Notes: a model not told the origin generated them from the sequence alone. DNA of 64,000 bases from Colwellia sp. C2M11 (GCF_018860915.1 NZ_JAHKQD010000044.1:1-64000); one strand, 5' to 3'; positions 1 to 10,042 are shown, numbered from the stretch's first letter. Program-made: numbers and translations.

Positions 1-452
1 TTAGCAGTACTATTGAGTTTAGTTACTAATACCAATCTCACTAACTATGTGATAATTGTTACTTGCTAAAATCACCAACTACATCGTTATTTATTTAATA
101 ATTAGAACAACTAGTTATTGCAATAAATGCCTTGTATTTGGCAATTTTTTCTACGTATAAAATTGTTCACTTAATTAATGAAATTGGTATTAACCATTTT
201 TTCACTTAAATTTTTTCATTTAAAGGGTAGCGAGTGAATTTAAGTCGCTAGGGTAAGAAAAACCCTAGTAGCTTTATATGAAACAAAATTTAGTACAAGG
301 CGGTATTTATTAATAGAGAATAACTCTCAATGACAAAGAAATACGGTTGAAATCACTGGCTACTACAGTTAAGCACCTTCAAGCAAAATCACCCTTGAGC
401 GAAAACACCAGAATAACCTTTTTTGCTTTTTTCCAAGTAACTCAATTTGACT
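1..452. other. Intergenic stretch at the left edge
   Basis: No gene is visible. It contains one copy of the dispersed MITE-like repeat (29-190) and a short hairpin with arms CTAGGGT (248-254) and ACCCTAG (262-268). The hairpin has no clear T tract, so a terminator role for rraA, which ends at 453 on the minus strand, is only possible. A second pair of arms, TAGCGA (228-233) and TCGCTA (245-250), overlaps the first hairpin and could form an alternative fold. Confidence 0.5.
29..190. repeat. MITE-like dispersed repeat, copy 1
   Basis: A 162-bp element begins ATACCAATCTCACTA and ends TAATGAAATTGGTAT. The reverse complement of the right end, ATACCAATTTCATTA, matches the left end at 13 of 15 positions, giving terminal inverted repeats. 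It is flanked by TA on both sides, consistent with a TA target duplication. Near-identical copies occur at 12146-12307 and 59410-59566. No open reading frame is carried, so it would be a non-autonomous element. Confidence 0.8.
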
Positions 453-938
453 TTATTCAATATCTAATGGCTCTGGAGACAATATAATACCGGTGTTATC
501 AGCATAAATATGATCATCAGGTAATATGGTTACGCCACCAAAGTTAATCGCAATATCAATTTCACCAAATTCATTATCGTTAGCGCCAACAGGAATTGAA
601 ACTAATCCTTGAATACCGATATCTATTTCTTCAATCGCGTCAACATCACGAACACTTCCATAACAAACAATACCTTCCCAGCCATTGTTTGCAGCAGTTT
701 CTGCGATATCTAAGTCAATTAAAGCGCGCCTAGTTGAACCACCACCGTCAATGACGAGTACCTTGTTTGCTCCTTCCGTCATTACTGTTTTTTTTATGAG
801 CCCAACACCTTCGAAGCACTTTATGGTGACTACTTTGCCCCCAAAAGAATGTCGGCCACCATAGTTGCTAAAAATAGGATCGATAACGTCAATTAAGTCA
901 GCGTAGATATCACACAGTTGCGAGGTATCACATTCCAT
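453..938 (-). CDS. rraA: RraA family regulator of RNase E activity
   Basis: This 161-residue protein matches the length and sequence pattern of RraA, the trimeric protein that binds RNase E and lowers its endonuclease activity, altering mRNA decay. Recognisable family stretches include the N-terminal [20 protein letters not shown], the FGG loop near residue 33, the glycine-rich [14 protein letters not shown] segment and [15 protein letters not shown]. The RraA/MenG fold also occurs in oxaloacetate decarboxylases and aldolases, but length and close similarity favour RraA. It is a single gene, divergent from the EAL gene at 1072. Confidence 0.93.
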   Translation of the reverse strand: MECDTSQLCDIYADLIDVIDPIFSNYGGRHSFGGKVVTIKCFEGVGLIKKTVMTEGANKVLVIDGGGSTRRALIDLDIAETAANNGWEGIVCYGSVRDVDAIEEIDIGIQGLVSIPVGANDNEFGEIDIAINFGGVTILPDDHIYADNTGIILSPEPLDIE

Positions 939-1071
939 AACAATAGCCTTAAGTTTTAGAGATAATAGCTGTTAGTATAACCTGCTGAAGTGAAAATAAA
1001 ATAGCTACTTGTATTTTGGACTAAAACTCTCTTTAATAGATGATTCATTCTCACTAATAATTGATATATTA

Positions 1072-3084
1072 ATGCTTGTAAGTACGGACTCATTTACATT
1101 TTTATTTGCTATGCAAGCCATTGTGTTTGCTATTTTGTCATTAGTATTTTTAGTGTATTTTCGCTCTTTTAAACGTGAGTATGTCAAATGTTGGTTGTTT
1201 AGTTTAGTGGCATTAAGTGGCTATTATGTTATTAGTGCAGCACTTCCTATTACCGACATCTATATAAAAAATAACAGCTTATTGCTTTTTTATGAGCAAG
1301 TTCAACAAACAGCCTTATATCTCTTTCTAGCTTTTTTATTACTTGGCCTTTATCGCACAAAAAGAAAGCTCACAAAAACCTTTGTGAGTCTAGCCGTGTT
1401 ACTCACTTTTTTTGTTAGCTTAACGGCATCAATTGCTTATTTATTTAGCGAAGATAACGCAGCTATGTACTTTGAGGTTAAAGCACAGGTACAAAGTTTT
1501 ATTTTCATTATTAGTTTCTTAAGCGCAAGTTTATATCTCTTTATTGATCGCAAACCACACTTTTCTAGTAAACTTTTATTTGCCTTTTTCCTTATTTCTG
1601 CCATTCGTTATCTCGCTTATGTAACCATGACAGTGATGACTTTAACAGCTGAGTGGCTAAACCAATTAACGTTACTATTAACTTATTTTGATATTGGTGC
1701 TCACAGTATTTTAGGATTTATTTTACTTATTTGGATACAAGGGGATGAGCGTAATATCTCGAAACAGTCTATTCTTCGTGAGCAGTATTTAGGAAAGCAT
1801 GACTTCTTAACGGGCGCGTTAAATCGCATTGCAGTAATGAATCAGCTAACAGAGGCAATTACTACTGCTAAACAACAATCATGTAAGCTTGCTGTATTTC
1901 TAATTGATATAAAGCAGTTTAAATTTATTAATGATACTTATGGGTTAAAAGTAGGTGACTGTATTCTTAAAGAAGTCGCAAGTAGGCTAAATAATAGTCT
2001 GCTACGGCCTAAGGCGGTAGGGCGGTTAAGTGGTGATTCTTTTATGTTTGTTATTGAGTATTATAATGAGCCGTCAGTTGCTCGAGTGCCAGAGCATCTC
2101 CATCAAATTATTGGTCGCCCTTATCAATATCATGATCAAGAAGCACATATTCAAGCGAGTATTGGATATACCTCTTTTCCCGAATATGGTGATAATGCTG
2201 AAGAATTATTGCAAAATGCAAACCTAGCTTTGCATCATGCAGAAACGAATAATATATCTACCATCAATTTTGAATCAGGTATGCAAGCAGGTGGACGACG
2301 TTTATTATTAAAAGAGAAAGAGCTTAAAAATGCCATTCTTAACGATGAATTCGTTTTATATTATCAACCGCAACTAAACTTGTTAACGAATCGCTTAGAA
2401 GGCGTTGAAGCTTTGGTACGTTGGCAGCACCCAACCAAAGGTTTATTGTTACCAGACGAGTTTTTAGATGATATAGATACTTTGTTTATGAATAGTCAGT
2501 TTGATAATTATGTTTTAAGTAAAGCCTGTAGTACGAATGCTCGATGGTATGAAAAATATAAACGCAGGGTAACTATTGCCGTTAATATTACCGCTGTTGA
2601 ATTTCAAGACCCTCAATTTGTTAGTAATATTCAAACTTTATTACGTGATAATAATTTATCTCCTAGATATTTAGAGCTAGAAATCACTGAAAATGTGGTA
2701 ATGACTGATATCGATACGGCTATGACCACTATTACGTCATTACAAAGTATGGGTATCAAAGTATCAATTGATGATTTTGGTACAGGCTATTCATCTTTGG
2801 CCTATTTACGCCAATTACCTATCGATAAAATTAAAATAGATCGTAGTTTTATCACTGAAGTTGCAACCAATGACTCTGATTTAACTATTGTTAAATCGAT
2901 GATAAAACTCTCTCATGGTTTAGGGAAGCGTGTACTTGCCGAAGGTGTTGAAAATAGAGAACAACTAAATGTATTACGTAATATGGGCTGTGATGCAGTT
3001 CAAGGATACCTTATTGATAAACCATTGCCGGAAGAAACATTTGTTAGCTATTTAACTAAGCAGAATACAAGCACAAAAACTTAG
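1072..3084 (+). CDS. Membrane GGDEF/EAL protein, probable c-di-GMP phosphodiesterase
   Basis: The first ~225 residues form about seven hydrophobic helices resembling a membrane sensor domain. A GGDEF domain follows (from about residue 242), whose signature reads SGDSF instead of GGDEF, so cyclase activity is probably lost. The C-terminal EAL domain keeps EALVR (about 443), the DDFGTGYSS loop (about 566), the lysine in IKIDRSF and AEGVE, so it should hydrolyse c-di-GMP. A TTG at 1009 extends the frame by 21 residues; the ATG at 1072 is preferred because it leads directly into the membrane region, although neither start has a strong ribosome site. Confidence 0.88.
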   Translation: MLVSTDSFTFLFAMQAIVFAILSLVFLVYFRSFKREYVKCWLFSLVALSGYYVISAALPITDIYIKNNSLLLFYEQVQQTALYLFLAFLLLGLYRTKRKLTKTFVSLAVLLTFFVSLTASIAYLFSEDNAAMYFEVKAQVQSFIFIISFLSASLYLFIDRKPHFSSKLLFAFFLISAIRYLAYVTMTVMTLTAEWLNQLTLLLTYFDIGAHSILGFILLIWIQGDERNISKQSILREQYLGKHDFLTGALNRIAVMNQLTEAITTAKQQSCKLAVFLIDIKQFKFINDTYGLKVGDCILKEVASRLNNSLLRPKAVGRLSGDSFMFVIEYYNEPSVARVPEHLHQIIGRPYQYHDQEAHIQASIGYTSFPEYGDNAEELLQNANLALHHAETNNISTINFESGMQAGGRRLLLKEKELKNAILNDEFVLYYQPQLNLLTNRLEGVEALVRWQHPTKGLLLPDEFLDDIDTLFMNSQFDNYVLSKACSTNARWYEKYKRRVTIAVNITAVEFQDPQFVSNIQTLLRDNNLSPRYLELEITENVVMTDIDTAMTTITSLQSMGIKVSIDDFGTGYSSLAYLRQLPIDKIKIDRSFITEVATNDSDLTIVKSMIKLSHGLGKRVLAEGVENREQLNVLRNMGCDAVQGYLIDKPLPEETFVSYLTKQNTSTKT

Positions 3085-3160
3085 TTTATGCTTATTATGA
3101 GGTTTAGCTGGCTTAGTGAATTGAGGTTGTCGTTAACGCGTAACTTATTAATTATATGAT

Positions 3161-4084
3161 TTATTGTTTAGAGGGAGCTTTAGTTTGTATACGCTCTTTC
3201 GTGACTTGATCAAGCTTAATCATATAAGAATTTCTGCCAACGCCATAGAATTCTTCATCGGTAAAAATAATGGTGTTTTCGTCAGAAAAGGTCACTGCTT
3301 CTTTTTGTGTGACGATACCCAAATCAATTTTATAAGCATCACCTGAGAAAAAATCATCACCTTGCCAATTTTCAAATAACCATAGTCGTTCTGAGTCTAA
3401 TAGTACTAATTTACTTCTATCTGGACTTAGAGCTGCCGACGTTATCCAGCAGAGCTTTTGATGTGTGGTACAAGTATTAAAGTTACTAATAAAACTGGCC
3501 TGATAATTATCTGCGTGATCACCAATTTTATATAAATTAGTATCGCCATCAAATGGCTTTGTTCTATTTTTTGAAAATAAATATAAGTGTCTTTTGTAAA
3601 AAACAAACGCCTCTAAATCAAAGTTTTTTTCTGACGCTTTAGGTGGAAAGTTTCGATGCTCTGGAAAGGTGAATTTAATTATTTCCGCTTCAGTTTCGGT
3701 TCCTTTAATATCAATAGGATTCTCAATTTTATAAATGGTAAGCCACTTACGCATATTGTCATTATTACCAAAGTCACCAATAAAAAAGTGGCCAAAATCA
3801 TCCTGGGTCATGTCTTCCCAGTCTAAATTTCGCCCATTAGTAATAGTAACTGATTTTTTAATTTTTCCATCGCTTTGTACTTGGTGTATTTGTGCTGAAT
3901 TACCGCCATCATTGATAGCCCATAAGTTGCCTGCTTTGTCGAATTCAATCCCCGAAACTTCTTTAATTCTGCTGTCTAAGGTGACGACTTTACTACTATA
4001 GAGTTCATAAGATTCACTGATTATTACAGCTAGAACGACGACTGCACTTAGACCCACAAACGCATAAAACGATTTTTTTATCAT
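3161..4084 (-). CDS. Hypothetical exported beta-propeller-like protein
   Basis: This 307-residue protein starts with a short basic segment and one hydrophobic helix (residues 6-22), a signal anchor or uncleaved signal peptide. The rest reads like repeated beta strands of a propeller: GIEFDKAGNLWAINDGG, NLDWEDMTQDDFGHFFIGDF and TSAALSPDRSKLVLLDSERL look like successive blades. The WEDM-type motif with nearby acidic residues is common in secreted propellers whose function is unknown. No catalytic motif is recognised. It stands alone between the EAL gene and the hslVU operon, so context gives no function. Confidence 0.7.
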   Translation of the reverse strand: MIKKSFYAFVGLSAVVVLAVIISESYELYSSKVVTLDSRIKEVSGIEFDKAGNLWAINDGGNSAQIHQVQSDGKIKKSVTITNGRNLDWEDMTQDDFGHFFIGDFGNNDNMRKWLTIYKIENPIDIKGTETEAEIIKFTFPEHRNFPPKASEKNFDLEAFVFYKRHLYLFSKNRTKPFDGDTNLYKIGDHADNYQASFISNFNTCTTHQKLCWITSAALSPDRSKLVLLDSERLWLFENWQGDDFFSGDAYKIDLGIVTQKEAVTFSDENTIIFTDEEFYGVGRNSYMIKLDQVTKERIQTKAPSKQ

Positions 4085-4192
4085 TGATTTTCCGTGTAAA
4101 GTTAAATCTATATGGTCGTGAGTATTGAAAAGCTAGGTTGACAAAACTATATATAAACGACAATAGCACTAGAGGTACAAGAATAGCTTAAT

Positions 4193-4552
4193 TTACAATT
4201 GAGTGATATTGATCATTGCTTCACGAGAGTGCCCAGAGGCTTTTAAATTTGTAAGATAGTGTTGCCAACGATCATTCTGTTCTGTTACTAATAACGCTAT
4301 ATATTTAGTTGAATATATAGCGTTATGCTGATCATCAAAAATAAACCTAAAGCCATGTTTACCTAAATTTTCAATTGCGGTTAACACAACATCCTTTTTA
4401 TGAGTAACTAAGCTTTGTTGTTTGGTCGGTTTATTTGCTGAAGGGGTAAAAACACGTAAATATTCAAAAGGTAAACAAGCAGACTGCCCATTGTTAAAAT
4501 CAATGGTAAGACTTTTTGTATTTGTATTTATCAAAAAACTTTGAATATTCAT
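4193..4552 (-). CDS. DUF971 (GBBH-like N-terminal domain) protein
   Basis: This 119-residue protein contains the small DUF971 fold found at the N terminus of gamma-butyrobetaine hydroxylase. Typical stretches are LTIDFNNGQSACLPFEYLRV near the start and FRFIFDDQHNAIYSTKYIAL in the second half. Stand-alone members often sit beside hslVU in gammaproteobacteria, as here: it begins 31 bp after the hslU stop on the same strand and is probably the third cistron of that heat-shock operon. Its biochemical role is not established. The C-terminal tail (about residues 90-119) is not part of the recognised domain. Confidence 0.82.
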   Translation of the reverse strand: MNIQSFLINTNTKSLTIDFNNGQSACLPFEYLRVFTPSANKPTKQQSLVTHKKDVVLTAIENLGKHGFRFIFDDQHNAIYSTKYIALLVTEQNDRWQHYLTNLKASGHSREAMINITQL

Positions 4553-4583
4553 AAGTGGTTGTAAACTCGTTAAAATATGTTTC

Positions 4584-5927
4584 TTATAGGATGAAACGGC
4601 TTAAATCTTCATCTTGTATTACGTCATTTAACGTTTTATCAACATGTGCTTTATCAATAACAATTTTTTCGCCTGAACGTTCATTAGCATTAAAAGATAA
4701 TTCTTCCGTTAATCGTTCCATCATAGTATGCAAGCGACGAGCTCCTATGTTTTCGGTAGTTTCATTAACTTGCCAAGCAGCATTCGCTATTGCTTGAATA
4801 CCGTCATCACTAAACTCAATATCCACGCCTTCTGTTGCTAATAACGCAATATACTGCTCTGTTAGTGAGGCGAAAGGTTCTGTTAATATTCTAACAAAAT
4901 CTTCTGTTGTTAACGCTTTTAGCTCTACTCGAATAGGTAGGCGACCTTGTAATTCAGGAATTAAATCTGAAGGTTTAGCCATTTGGAAGGCACCTGAAGC
5001 AATAAATAGAATATGATCAGTTTTAATCATGCCATGCTTAGTACTAACCGTTGAGCCTTCAACTAAAGGTAATAAGTCTCGCTGTACGCCTTCACGTGAT
5101 ACATCACCGCCACTATTACTATCAGCACGCTTACAAATTTTGTCTATTTCATCAATAAAAACAATCCCATTTTGCTCTACCGCATAAATAGCTTTTTGCT
5201 TAATATCATCTTGATTAACGATTTTAGCGGCTTCTTCTTCTTGCAACGCCTTAAAAGCATCTTTAATTTTTAATTTGCGCTTTTTAGTTTTATCATTCGA
5301 CATACTTTGGAACATGCTTTGCAATTGCGAAGTCATGTCTTCCATGCCTGGAGGTGCCATAATTTCTACGCCGACTTGCGGTGCAGCTAAATCAAGTTCA
5401 ATTTCTTTATCGTCTAATTTACCTTCACGCAATTTTTTACGGAATACTTGACGAGTATTGTTATTCTCACCGTCTACATCATTTTTTTCAGCGTTTCCAA
5501 ATCCATCACGAGCAGGAGGTAATAACACATCTAAAATACGCTCTTCAGCAGCTTCTTCAGCTAAATGTTGCACACGATTCATTTCGTCTTCTTTAACCAT
5601 TTTAATTGCCATATCGGCAAGGTCACGAATAATCGTCTCAACTTCTTTACCTACATAACCCACTTCTGTGAATTTTGTGGCTTCAACTTTAATAAAAGGA
5701 GCATGTGCCAGTTTTGCTAAACGACGTGCAATTTCAGTTTTACCTACACCGGTAGGGCCTATCATTAAAATGTTTTTTGGGGTTACTTCATTGCGTAGCC
5801 CTTCGTTTAGTTGCATACGACGCCAGCGGTTACGTAAAGCGATGGCAACAGCACGTTTGGCTTCGCTTTGGCCGACAATATGGGCATCTAATTCATGGAC
5901 AATTTCGCGGGGAGTCATATCTGACAT
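4584..5927 (-). CDS. hslU: ATP-dependent protease ATPase subunit HslU
   Basis: HslU is the AAA+ unfoldase that feeds substrates to the HslV peptidase in the cytoplasm. At 447 residues it has the usual length. Walker A GPTGVGKT lies at 57-64, the pore loop GYVG at 90-93, Walker B VFIDEID near 255, and the conserved C-terminal tail LSRFIL needed to activate HslV is present. The intermediate domain between about 110 and 235 is intact. It lies 84 bp downstream of hslV in the same operon, behind the sigma-32 promoter upstream of hslV. Confidence 0.97.
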   Translation of the reverse strand: MSDMTPREIVHELDAHIVGQSEAKRAVAIALRNRWRRMQLNEGLRNEVTPKNILMIGPTGVGKTEIARRLAKLAHAPFIKVEATKFTEVGYVGKEVETIIRDLADMAIKMVKEDEMNRVQHLAEEAAEERILDVLLPPARDGFGNAEKNDVDGENNNTRQVFRKKLREGKLDDKEIELDLAAPQVGVEIMAPPGMEDMTSQLQSMFQSMSNDKTKKRKLKIKDAFKALQEEEAAKIVNQDDIKQKAIYAVEQNGIVFIDEIDKICKRADSNSGGDVSREGVQRDLLPLVEGSTVSTKHGMIKTDHILFIASGAFQMAKPSDLIPELQGRLPIRVELKALTTEDFVRILTEPFASLTEQYIALLATEGVDIEFSDDGIQAIANAAWQVNETTENIGARRLHTMMERLTEELSFNANERSGEKIVIDKAHVDKTLNDVIQDEDLSRFIL

Positions 5928-6011
5928 ATTTTAATCCTCGTTTTGTCTTGATTCATCAAAACAATAATCTTTTTGAAAATATAATGGAGAAACTACTATT
6001 AAGCCTGTGGC

Positions 6012-6530
6012 TTACAATTCATCTATCGTTTGAGATTGATTAGTGAAAACACATATATCACCAGCAATTGTTAAGGACTTCTCTACAATTTCTTTGGCGC
6101 TTAAGTCGGTGTTTTCTAATAGTGCGATAGCGGCTGATTGGGCAAAATTACCTCCACTACCAATAGCGATTAAGTCATGTTCGGGTTGAACAACATCACC
6201 ATTACCGGTAATAATTAATGAGGCAGTTTCATCAGCAACAGCTAATAAAGCCTCAAGCTTTCTAAGGGCGCGATCACTACGCCAATCTTTGGCTAGTTCA
6301 ACAGCAGCTTTGGTTAAATGGCCTTGATGTTGTTCAAGTTTACTTTCAAAACGCTCGAAGAGGGTAAAAGCATCAGCAGTACCGCCGGCAAACCCCGCCA
6401 ATACTTTGTTGTTATATAAACGACGAACTTTTTTGGCATTACCTTTCATAACGGTATTACCTAGTGACACTTGACCGTCACCACCAATGGCTACTTTGCC
6501 ATTACGTCTAACTGAAACAATAGTAGTCAT
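6012..6530 (-). CDS. hslV: ATP-dependent protease peptidase subunit HslV
   Basis: HslV is the threonine peptidase core of the HslVU protease. The 172-residue protein begins [20 protein letters not shown]; after removal of the initiator Met the Thr at position 2 becomes the catalytic N-terminal nucleophile. Further family features are [37 protein letters not shown] and the C-terminal ICVFTN segment. It is the first gene of hslV-hslU-DUF971, and a near-consensus heat-shock promoter lies 45-69 bp upstream of the start. Confidence 0.97.
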   Translation of the reverse strand: MTTIVSVRRNGKVAIGGDGQVSLGNTVMKGNAKKVRRLYNNKVLAGFAGGTADAFTLFERFESKLEQHQGHLTKAAVELAKDWRSDRALRKLEALLAVADETASLIITGNGDVVQPEHDLIAIGSGGNFAQSAAIALLENTDLSAKEIVEKSLTIAGDICVFTNQSQTIDEL

Positions 6531-6574
6531 GTTAACTCCAATCTCAATAAATACATTTTTTGTTGTAAATAAAG

Positions 6575-6599
6575 TTGGGGTTATTAATGAGTTTTCAAG
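6575..6599 (-). promoter_or_regulatory. Sigma-32 type heat-shock promoter of hslV
   Basis: On the minus strand the sequence reads CTTGAAA (6599-6593), 12 bp, then CCCCAA (6580-6575). The RpoH consensus is CTTGAAA, 11-16 bp, CCCCATNT, so the -35 is perfect and the -10 nearly so. It is placed correctly for transcription into hslV, which starts at 6530, and hslVU is a known heat-shock operon in proteobacteria. Confidence 0.8.
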
Positions 6600-6649
6600 G
6601 ATAGAATTTATTTTATAGTCATTCTATCCAATTTATTTTGAAGGATAGG

Positions 6650-7210
6650 TTATTTCCATAACCAAATCTGACAACGATTAATGTTGTTATTACGTAATTT
6701 GTGTTTATCTTGCTCTGCAGCGCGTTTTCGTGAATATGGACCTAAAACGACTTTATGCCATATATTATTTTTGCCTTGTGCAGTTTGAATTGAACTTTCT
6801 AACCCAGAGAAAGCTATTTTAGCTCTTAGTGATTCTGCTTGGGCTGCCGTTTTAAAAGAACCACATTGCATTTTATAAGGACCATTTTGTTTAACTTCAT
6901 ACTGTCCTACTTCAATTTCTTTGGTTTTTAAATTTTCAACATAAGTCCATTTTTCTTTAGGAGGCTCAGGTAAGTCTTTCTCTTTTTTAGGCTTAACTTC
7001 ATGTTGCGTTTGAATAGGCGTTTTAGTTGTTTCATCTGTTTTTAAAAACCATAAACTATAGACAAAAACGGAAATAAATATGATAGCTATCAGACCTAAA
7101 AACTTGAGTTTTCGAGTCGAAGTTGGATCTGGTTGTGCCGATTTTTTTTTGTAAGGGCTATTTTTTTTCTTTTTTTGCGGCGTACGAGAAATATAATCTT
7201 GATTTGACAT
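6650..7210 (-). CDS. ftsN: FtsN-like SPOR-domain cell division protein
   Basis: This 186-residue bitopic protein has a basic lysine-rich cytoplasmic tail (residues 1-34), one membrane helix (about 37-54), a Lys/Pro/Glu-rich linker and a C-terminal SPOR domain (about 108-186). The SPOR domain is marked by YKMQCGSFKTAAQAESLRAK and WHKVVLGPYSRKRAAEQ. SPOR domains bind denuded septal glycan; FtsN activates septal peptidoglycan synthesis. It is short compared with E. coli FtsN (319 residues), but its position between priA and hslV, as in E. coli and Vibrio, supports the assignment. Confidence 0.85.
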   Translation of the reverse strand: MSNQDYISRTPQKKKKNSPYKKKSAQPDPTSTRKLKFLGLIAIIFISVFVYSLWFLKTDETTKTPIQTQHEVKPKKEKDLPEPPKEKWTYVENLKTKEIEVGQYEVKQNGPYKMQCGSFKTAAQAESLRAKIAFSGLESSIQTAQGKNNIWHKVVLGPYSRKRAAEQDKHKLRNNNINRCQIWLWK

Positions 7211-7330
7211 GAACTACAGAAGAACCAGGAAGAATGTAGGCTATTTTATACTTAAGTTATTTCTAATTACAAGTAGATATAGCGAAAGCAAAACTATCCA
7301 GTAAAAGTAGGCTGCAGTTTAATTATTTGA

Positions 7331-9541
7331 TTACCAATTTAAATCAATAGGATCAATGTCTAAACTCCAACGTACTTTACTTTGCCATTCATTATTCGGG
7401 ATGGCAGCTAGTAACTGGAAAATAGCAATATGCAGATCTTTTCTTGATTTAGCCTGCAAAATTAAATGATAACGAAATTTGCCCGCCTTTTTCTCCATTG
7501 CTGCAGGAACAGGTCCGGCAAATTGACAGTTAGTGAAAGTAAGCTCAGTTAATAGTCGTAAGAACTTTTCAGGATAGCTTGGGTAATTGGCTTCAGCGCG
7601 GAATAAGGCTTGATAACTAAAAGGTGGCAACATAGCTTGCTTTCTTTCAGCTAAGGCTTGTTTGGCAAAGTGTTGGTAGCCGTTATGCACTAGGTCTTGT
7701 AGTAAAGGATGTTCAGGATAACTGGTTTGTACTAACACTTTACCTGGTTTACTCGCACGACCGGCACGACCAGCGACCTGAATTAATAGTTGTGCCATTT
7801 GTTCGCTGGCACGAAAATCAAAACTGAATAATGCACCATCGCCATCAAGCACCGCTACTAAGGTAACATCAGGAAAATGATGACCTTTAGCCAGCATTTG
7901 CGTACCAATAAGTAATTGATGCTTTTTATCTGTAATTTCTTGTAATAACTTAGTTAATTCACCTTTTTTACGGGTGCTGTCTCTGTCTATTCTTACCACA
8001 CTAACATCAGGAAATATCTCACCAATTCGTTGCTCTAACTGTTCTGTTCCTTGACCTATAGGTGCAATACGAATACTACCGCATTTGGGGCATTGTTTTG
8101 GTACACGTTTTTGGCTACCACAATGATGGCAAATTAATAGTTGTTGTTTTTGATGGTAAGTATAAGGTTTATCGCAACGTTGGCAGTCAGCAAGCCAATG
8201 GCATTCTTGACAATTTATTGCGGGTGCATAGCCTCGCCTATTTAAAAAAATAAGAGCTTGTTCACCACGTGCTAGTGTTTGTTTAATCTCATGTTTTAAG
8301 CTGCCAGACAAACCAAATTCCATTTGTTGTTGAGCAACATCAATTAATGTTATTTGCGCTTTACTGCTTTTTCCAGCTCGCTTACGTAGCTGGTGGTATT
8401 GGTACTTGCCAGATAAGGCATTTTGTAATGATTCAAAACTAGGTGTAGCACTACCTAAAATAATAGGAATATTTGTTTGCCTAGCGCGTAAAATAGCAAT
8501 ATCTCGCCCATGATACCGAAAACTGTCTTGCTGCTTTAACGAGCTGTCGTGCTCTTCATCAACAATAATCATACCTAACTTGTGCAAGGGGGAGAAAATA
8601 GCAGATCGTGTGCCTATAACAATGGCAGCACTACCTTGTTGGGCGCTTAACCAAGTATCTAAACGCTCAGTATCGTTAAGGTTAGAGTGATGCAAACAAA
8701 TAGGCACGCTAAAGCGTTGCTCAAAACGCAATAGCGTTTGTGGTGTTAAACCTATTTCAGGAACAATCACTAATACTTGTTGATGATTTGCTAATACATT
8801 TTCCATGGCCTGTAGATAAACTTCCGTTTTACCACTGCCAGTAACACCGTCAATTAAGTGGCAAGAGAAGCGATCTAACGATTGATTGATTGCGGCAACA
8901 ATCAATGCTTGCTCGGTTGATAGCAATTGTTTGTTTTCTTGGGTTAATTTGTTATCTTGCCAAGAAAATTGCCCTGGTTTATGCTTAACCTGCTTGATAA
9001 GATCTTTGGCAACCAAGGCATTTAACTGTGCCTTGCTATAACCTAAAGTACGCAATTCTGCCCAGCTAATACCATGATGTTTTGCTATTAATTGAAAAAG
9101 TGCGAACTGTTTTGGCGCTTTAGTTTCAACCTTAGCTAATTGCTCTTGCTGTTCATTTTCGATTAGCTCTACACTTTGCCAAACCATCGGTGGCTGCAGA
9201 TCTACTTTTTTTACCTGACGTAGTAATTTGGGGAGTGCTTGTTGAAAAACGTCACCAATAGGATGGTGGTAGTAGTTAGCACATAACTTGAGATAATTAA
9301 CCAAAAAATCGCTTAAGTGAAAGCTATCGTTAAGGCGTTGTGAAATTGGTTTTATTTTTGAGTCAATATCACACTTGTCGGTTATCGCGATAACAATAGC
9401 GATAACTTTTCTTGCACCAAATGATACAGCAACACGTTCGCCAATTTTTATTGGTGGTGTTTGTAGTTCCTCAGGTACTTGATAGGTAAACAGCTGGCGC
9501 ATAGGAACGGGAACTGCTACTTGTACATATTGCTCAGACAC
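7331..9541 (-). CDS. priA: Primosomal replication-restart helicase PriA
   Basis: PriA is the 3'-5' DNA helicase that reloads the replisome at stalled forks. The 736-residue protein has the N-terminal DNA-binding region, Walker A GVTGSGKT near residue 232, a DEEH box (IIVDEEHDSS), and the inserted zinc-binding region with paired cysteines in CQECHWLADCQRC, CHHC and CPKCGS. Helicase motifs TQMLAKGHHFPDVTLV and QVAGRAGRASKPG follow. Length and motifs match complete PriA. It is divergent from rpmE, with 241 bp between them. Confidence 0.97.
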   Translation of the reverse strand: MSEQYVQVAVPVPMRQLFTYQVPEELQTPPIKIGERVAVSFGARKVIAIVIAITDKCDIDSKIKPISQRLNDSFHLSDFLVNYLKLCANYYHHPIGDVFQQALPKLLRQVKKVDLQPPMVWQSVELIENEQQEQLAKVETKAPKQFALFQLIAKHHGISWAELRTLGYSKAQLNALVAKDLIKQVKHKPGQFSWQDNKLTQENKQLLSTEQALIVAAINQSLDRFSCHLIDGVTGSGKTEVYLQAMENVLANHQQVLVIVPEIGLTPQTLLRFEQRFSVPICLHHSNLNDTERLDTWLSAQQGSAAIVIGTRSAIFSPLHKLGMIIVDEEHDSSLKQQDSFRYHGRDIAILRARQTNIPIILGSATPSFESLQNALSGKYQYHQLRKRAGKSSKAQITLIDVAQQQMEFGLSGSLKHEIKQTLARGEQALIFLNRRGYAPAINCQECHWLADCQRCDKPYTYHQKQQLLICHHCGSQKRVPKQCPKCGSIRIAPIGQGTEQLEQRIGEIFPDVSVVRIDRDSTRKKGELTKLLQEITDKKHQLLIGTQMLAKGHHFPDVTLVAVLDGDGALFSFDFRASEQMAQLLIQVAGRAGRASKPGKVLVQTSYPEHPLLQDLVHNGYQHFAKQALAERKQAMLPPFSYQALFRAEANYPSYPEKFLRLLTELTFTNCQFAGPVPAAMEKKAGKFRYHLILQAKSRKDLHIAIFQLLAAIPNNEWQSKVRWSLDIDPIDLNW

Positions 9542-9782
9542 GAATAATATAGAATGCTTGTTATAAGAATAGGCCGTTTATATTACCGTAAAAATTACTA
9601 TTTATTAATAAGTCTTTTTTAGTCAGTTTAGTATCAGTTTAGCTTGCAGTCGGTGCGGTGATCATTTATTATTCGCCTCCATTAATTTTTACACCGTATG
9701 GTGCTTGGCGTTTTAAGTTCATATAACTAAAGCGGCTGAGTGGCGATACGCCCAATTTCTCGAAAGAGATATAGAGGTCCCC

Positions 9783-9995
9783 ATGAAAGACGGAATTCAT
9801 CCTAATTATGTTGAGTTTAAAGCAACTTGTTCTTGTGGCAATGTTATTACAACTCGTTCAACAGCAGCTAAAGACGTGCATTTAGACGTATGTTCAGAAT
9901 GTCACCCTTTTTACACTGGTAAGCAGAAAGCTGCTGAGACCGGTGGTCGTGTTGATAAATTCAACAAACGTTTTGGTGCTCTTTCTAAGAAGTAA
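9783..9995 (+). CDS. rpmE: 50S ribosomal protein L31, zinc-binding type
   Basis: This 70-residue protein begins [20 protein letters not shown] and has four cysteines (16, 18, 37 and 40) forming the zinc site of the C+ type of L31. The stretch HPFYTGKQK is the usual family signature. A purine-rich GAAAGAGATATAGAGG sequence just upstream supports the ATG. Because the C+ form needs zinc, organisms that also carry a C- paralogue often switch under zinc limitation; no paralogue lies in this window. A strong terminator follows at 10043. Confidence 0.97.
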   Translation: MKDGIHPNYVEFKATCSCGNVITTRSTAAKDVHLDVCSECHPFYTGKQKAAETGGRVDKFNKRFGALSKK

Positions 9996-10042
9996 TTTTT
10001 ACTTTTTAGTTTCTTTTCTTGTTATTAAGAAAAGTAGCATCG

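Noticed and set aside
248-268. Hairpin CTAGGGT/ACCCTAG as a terminator of rraA
   Set aside because: No T tract follows on the minus strand and it is about 185 bp beyond the stop; recorded only as part of the intergenic stretch.
5381-6043. Several plus-strand frames opposite hslU and hslV
   Set aside because: They are antisense shadows of highly conserved genes and have no ribosome sites or family resemblance.
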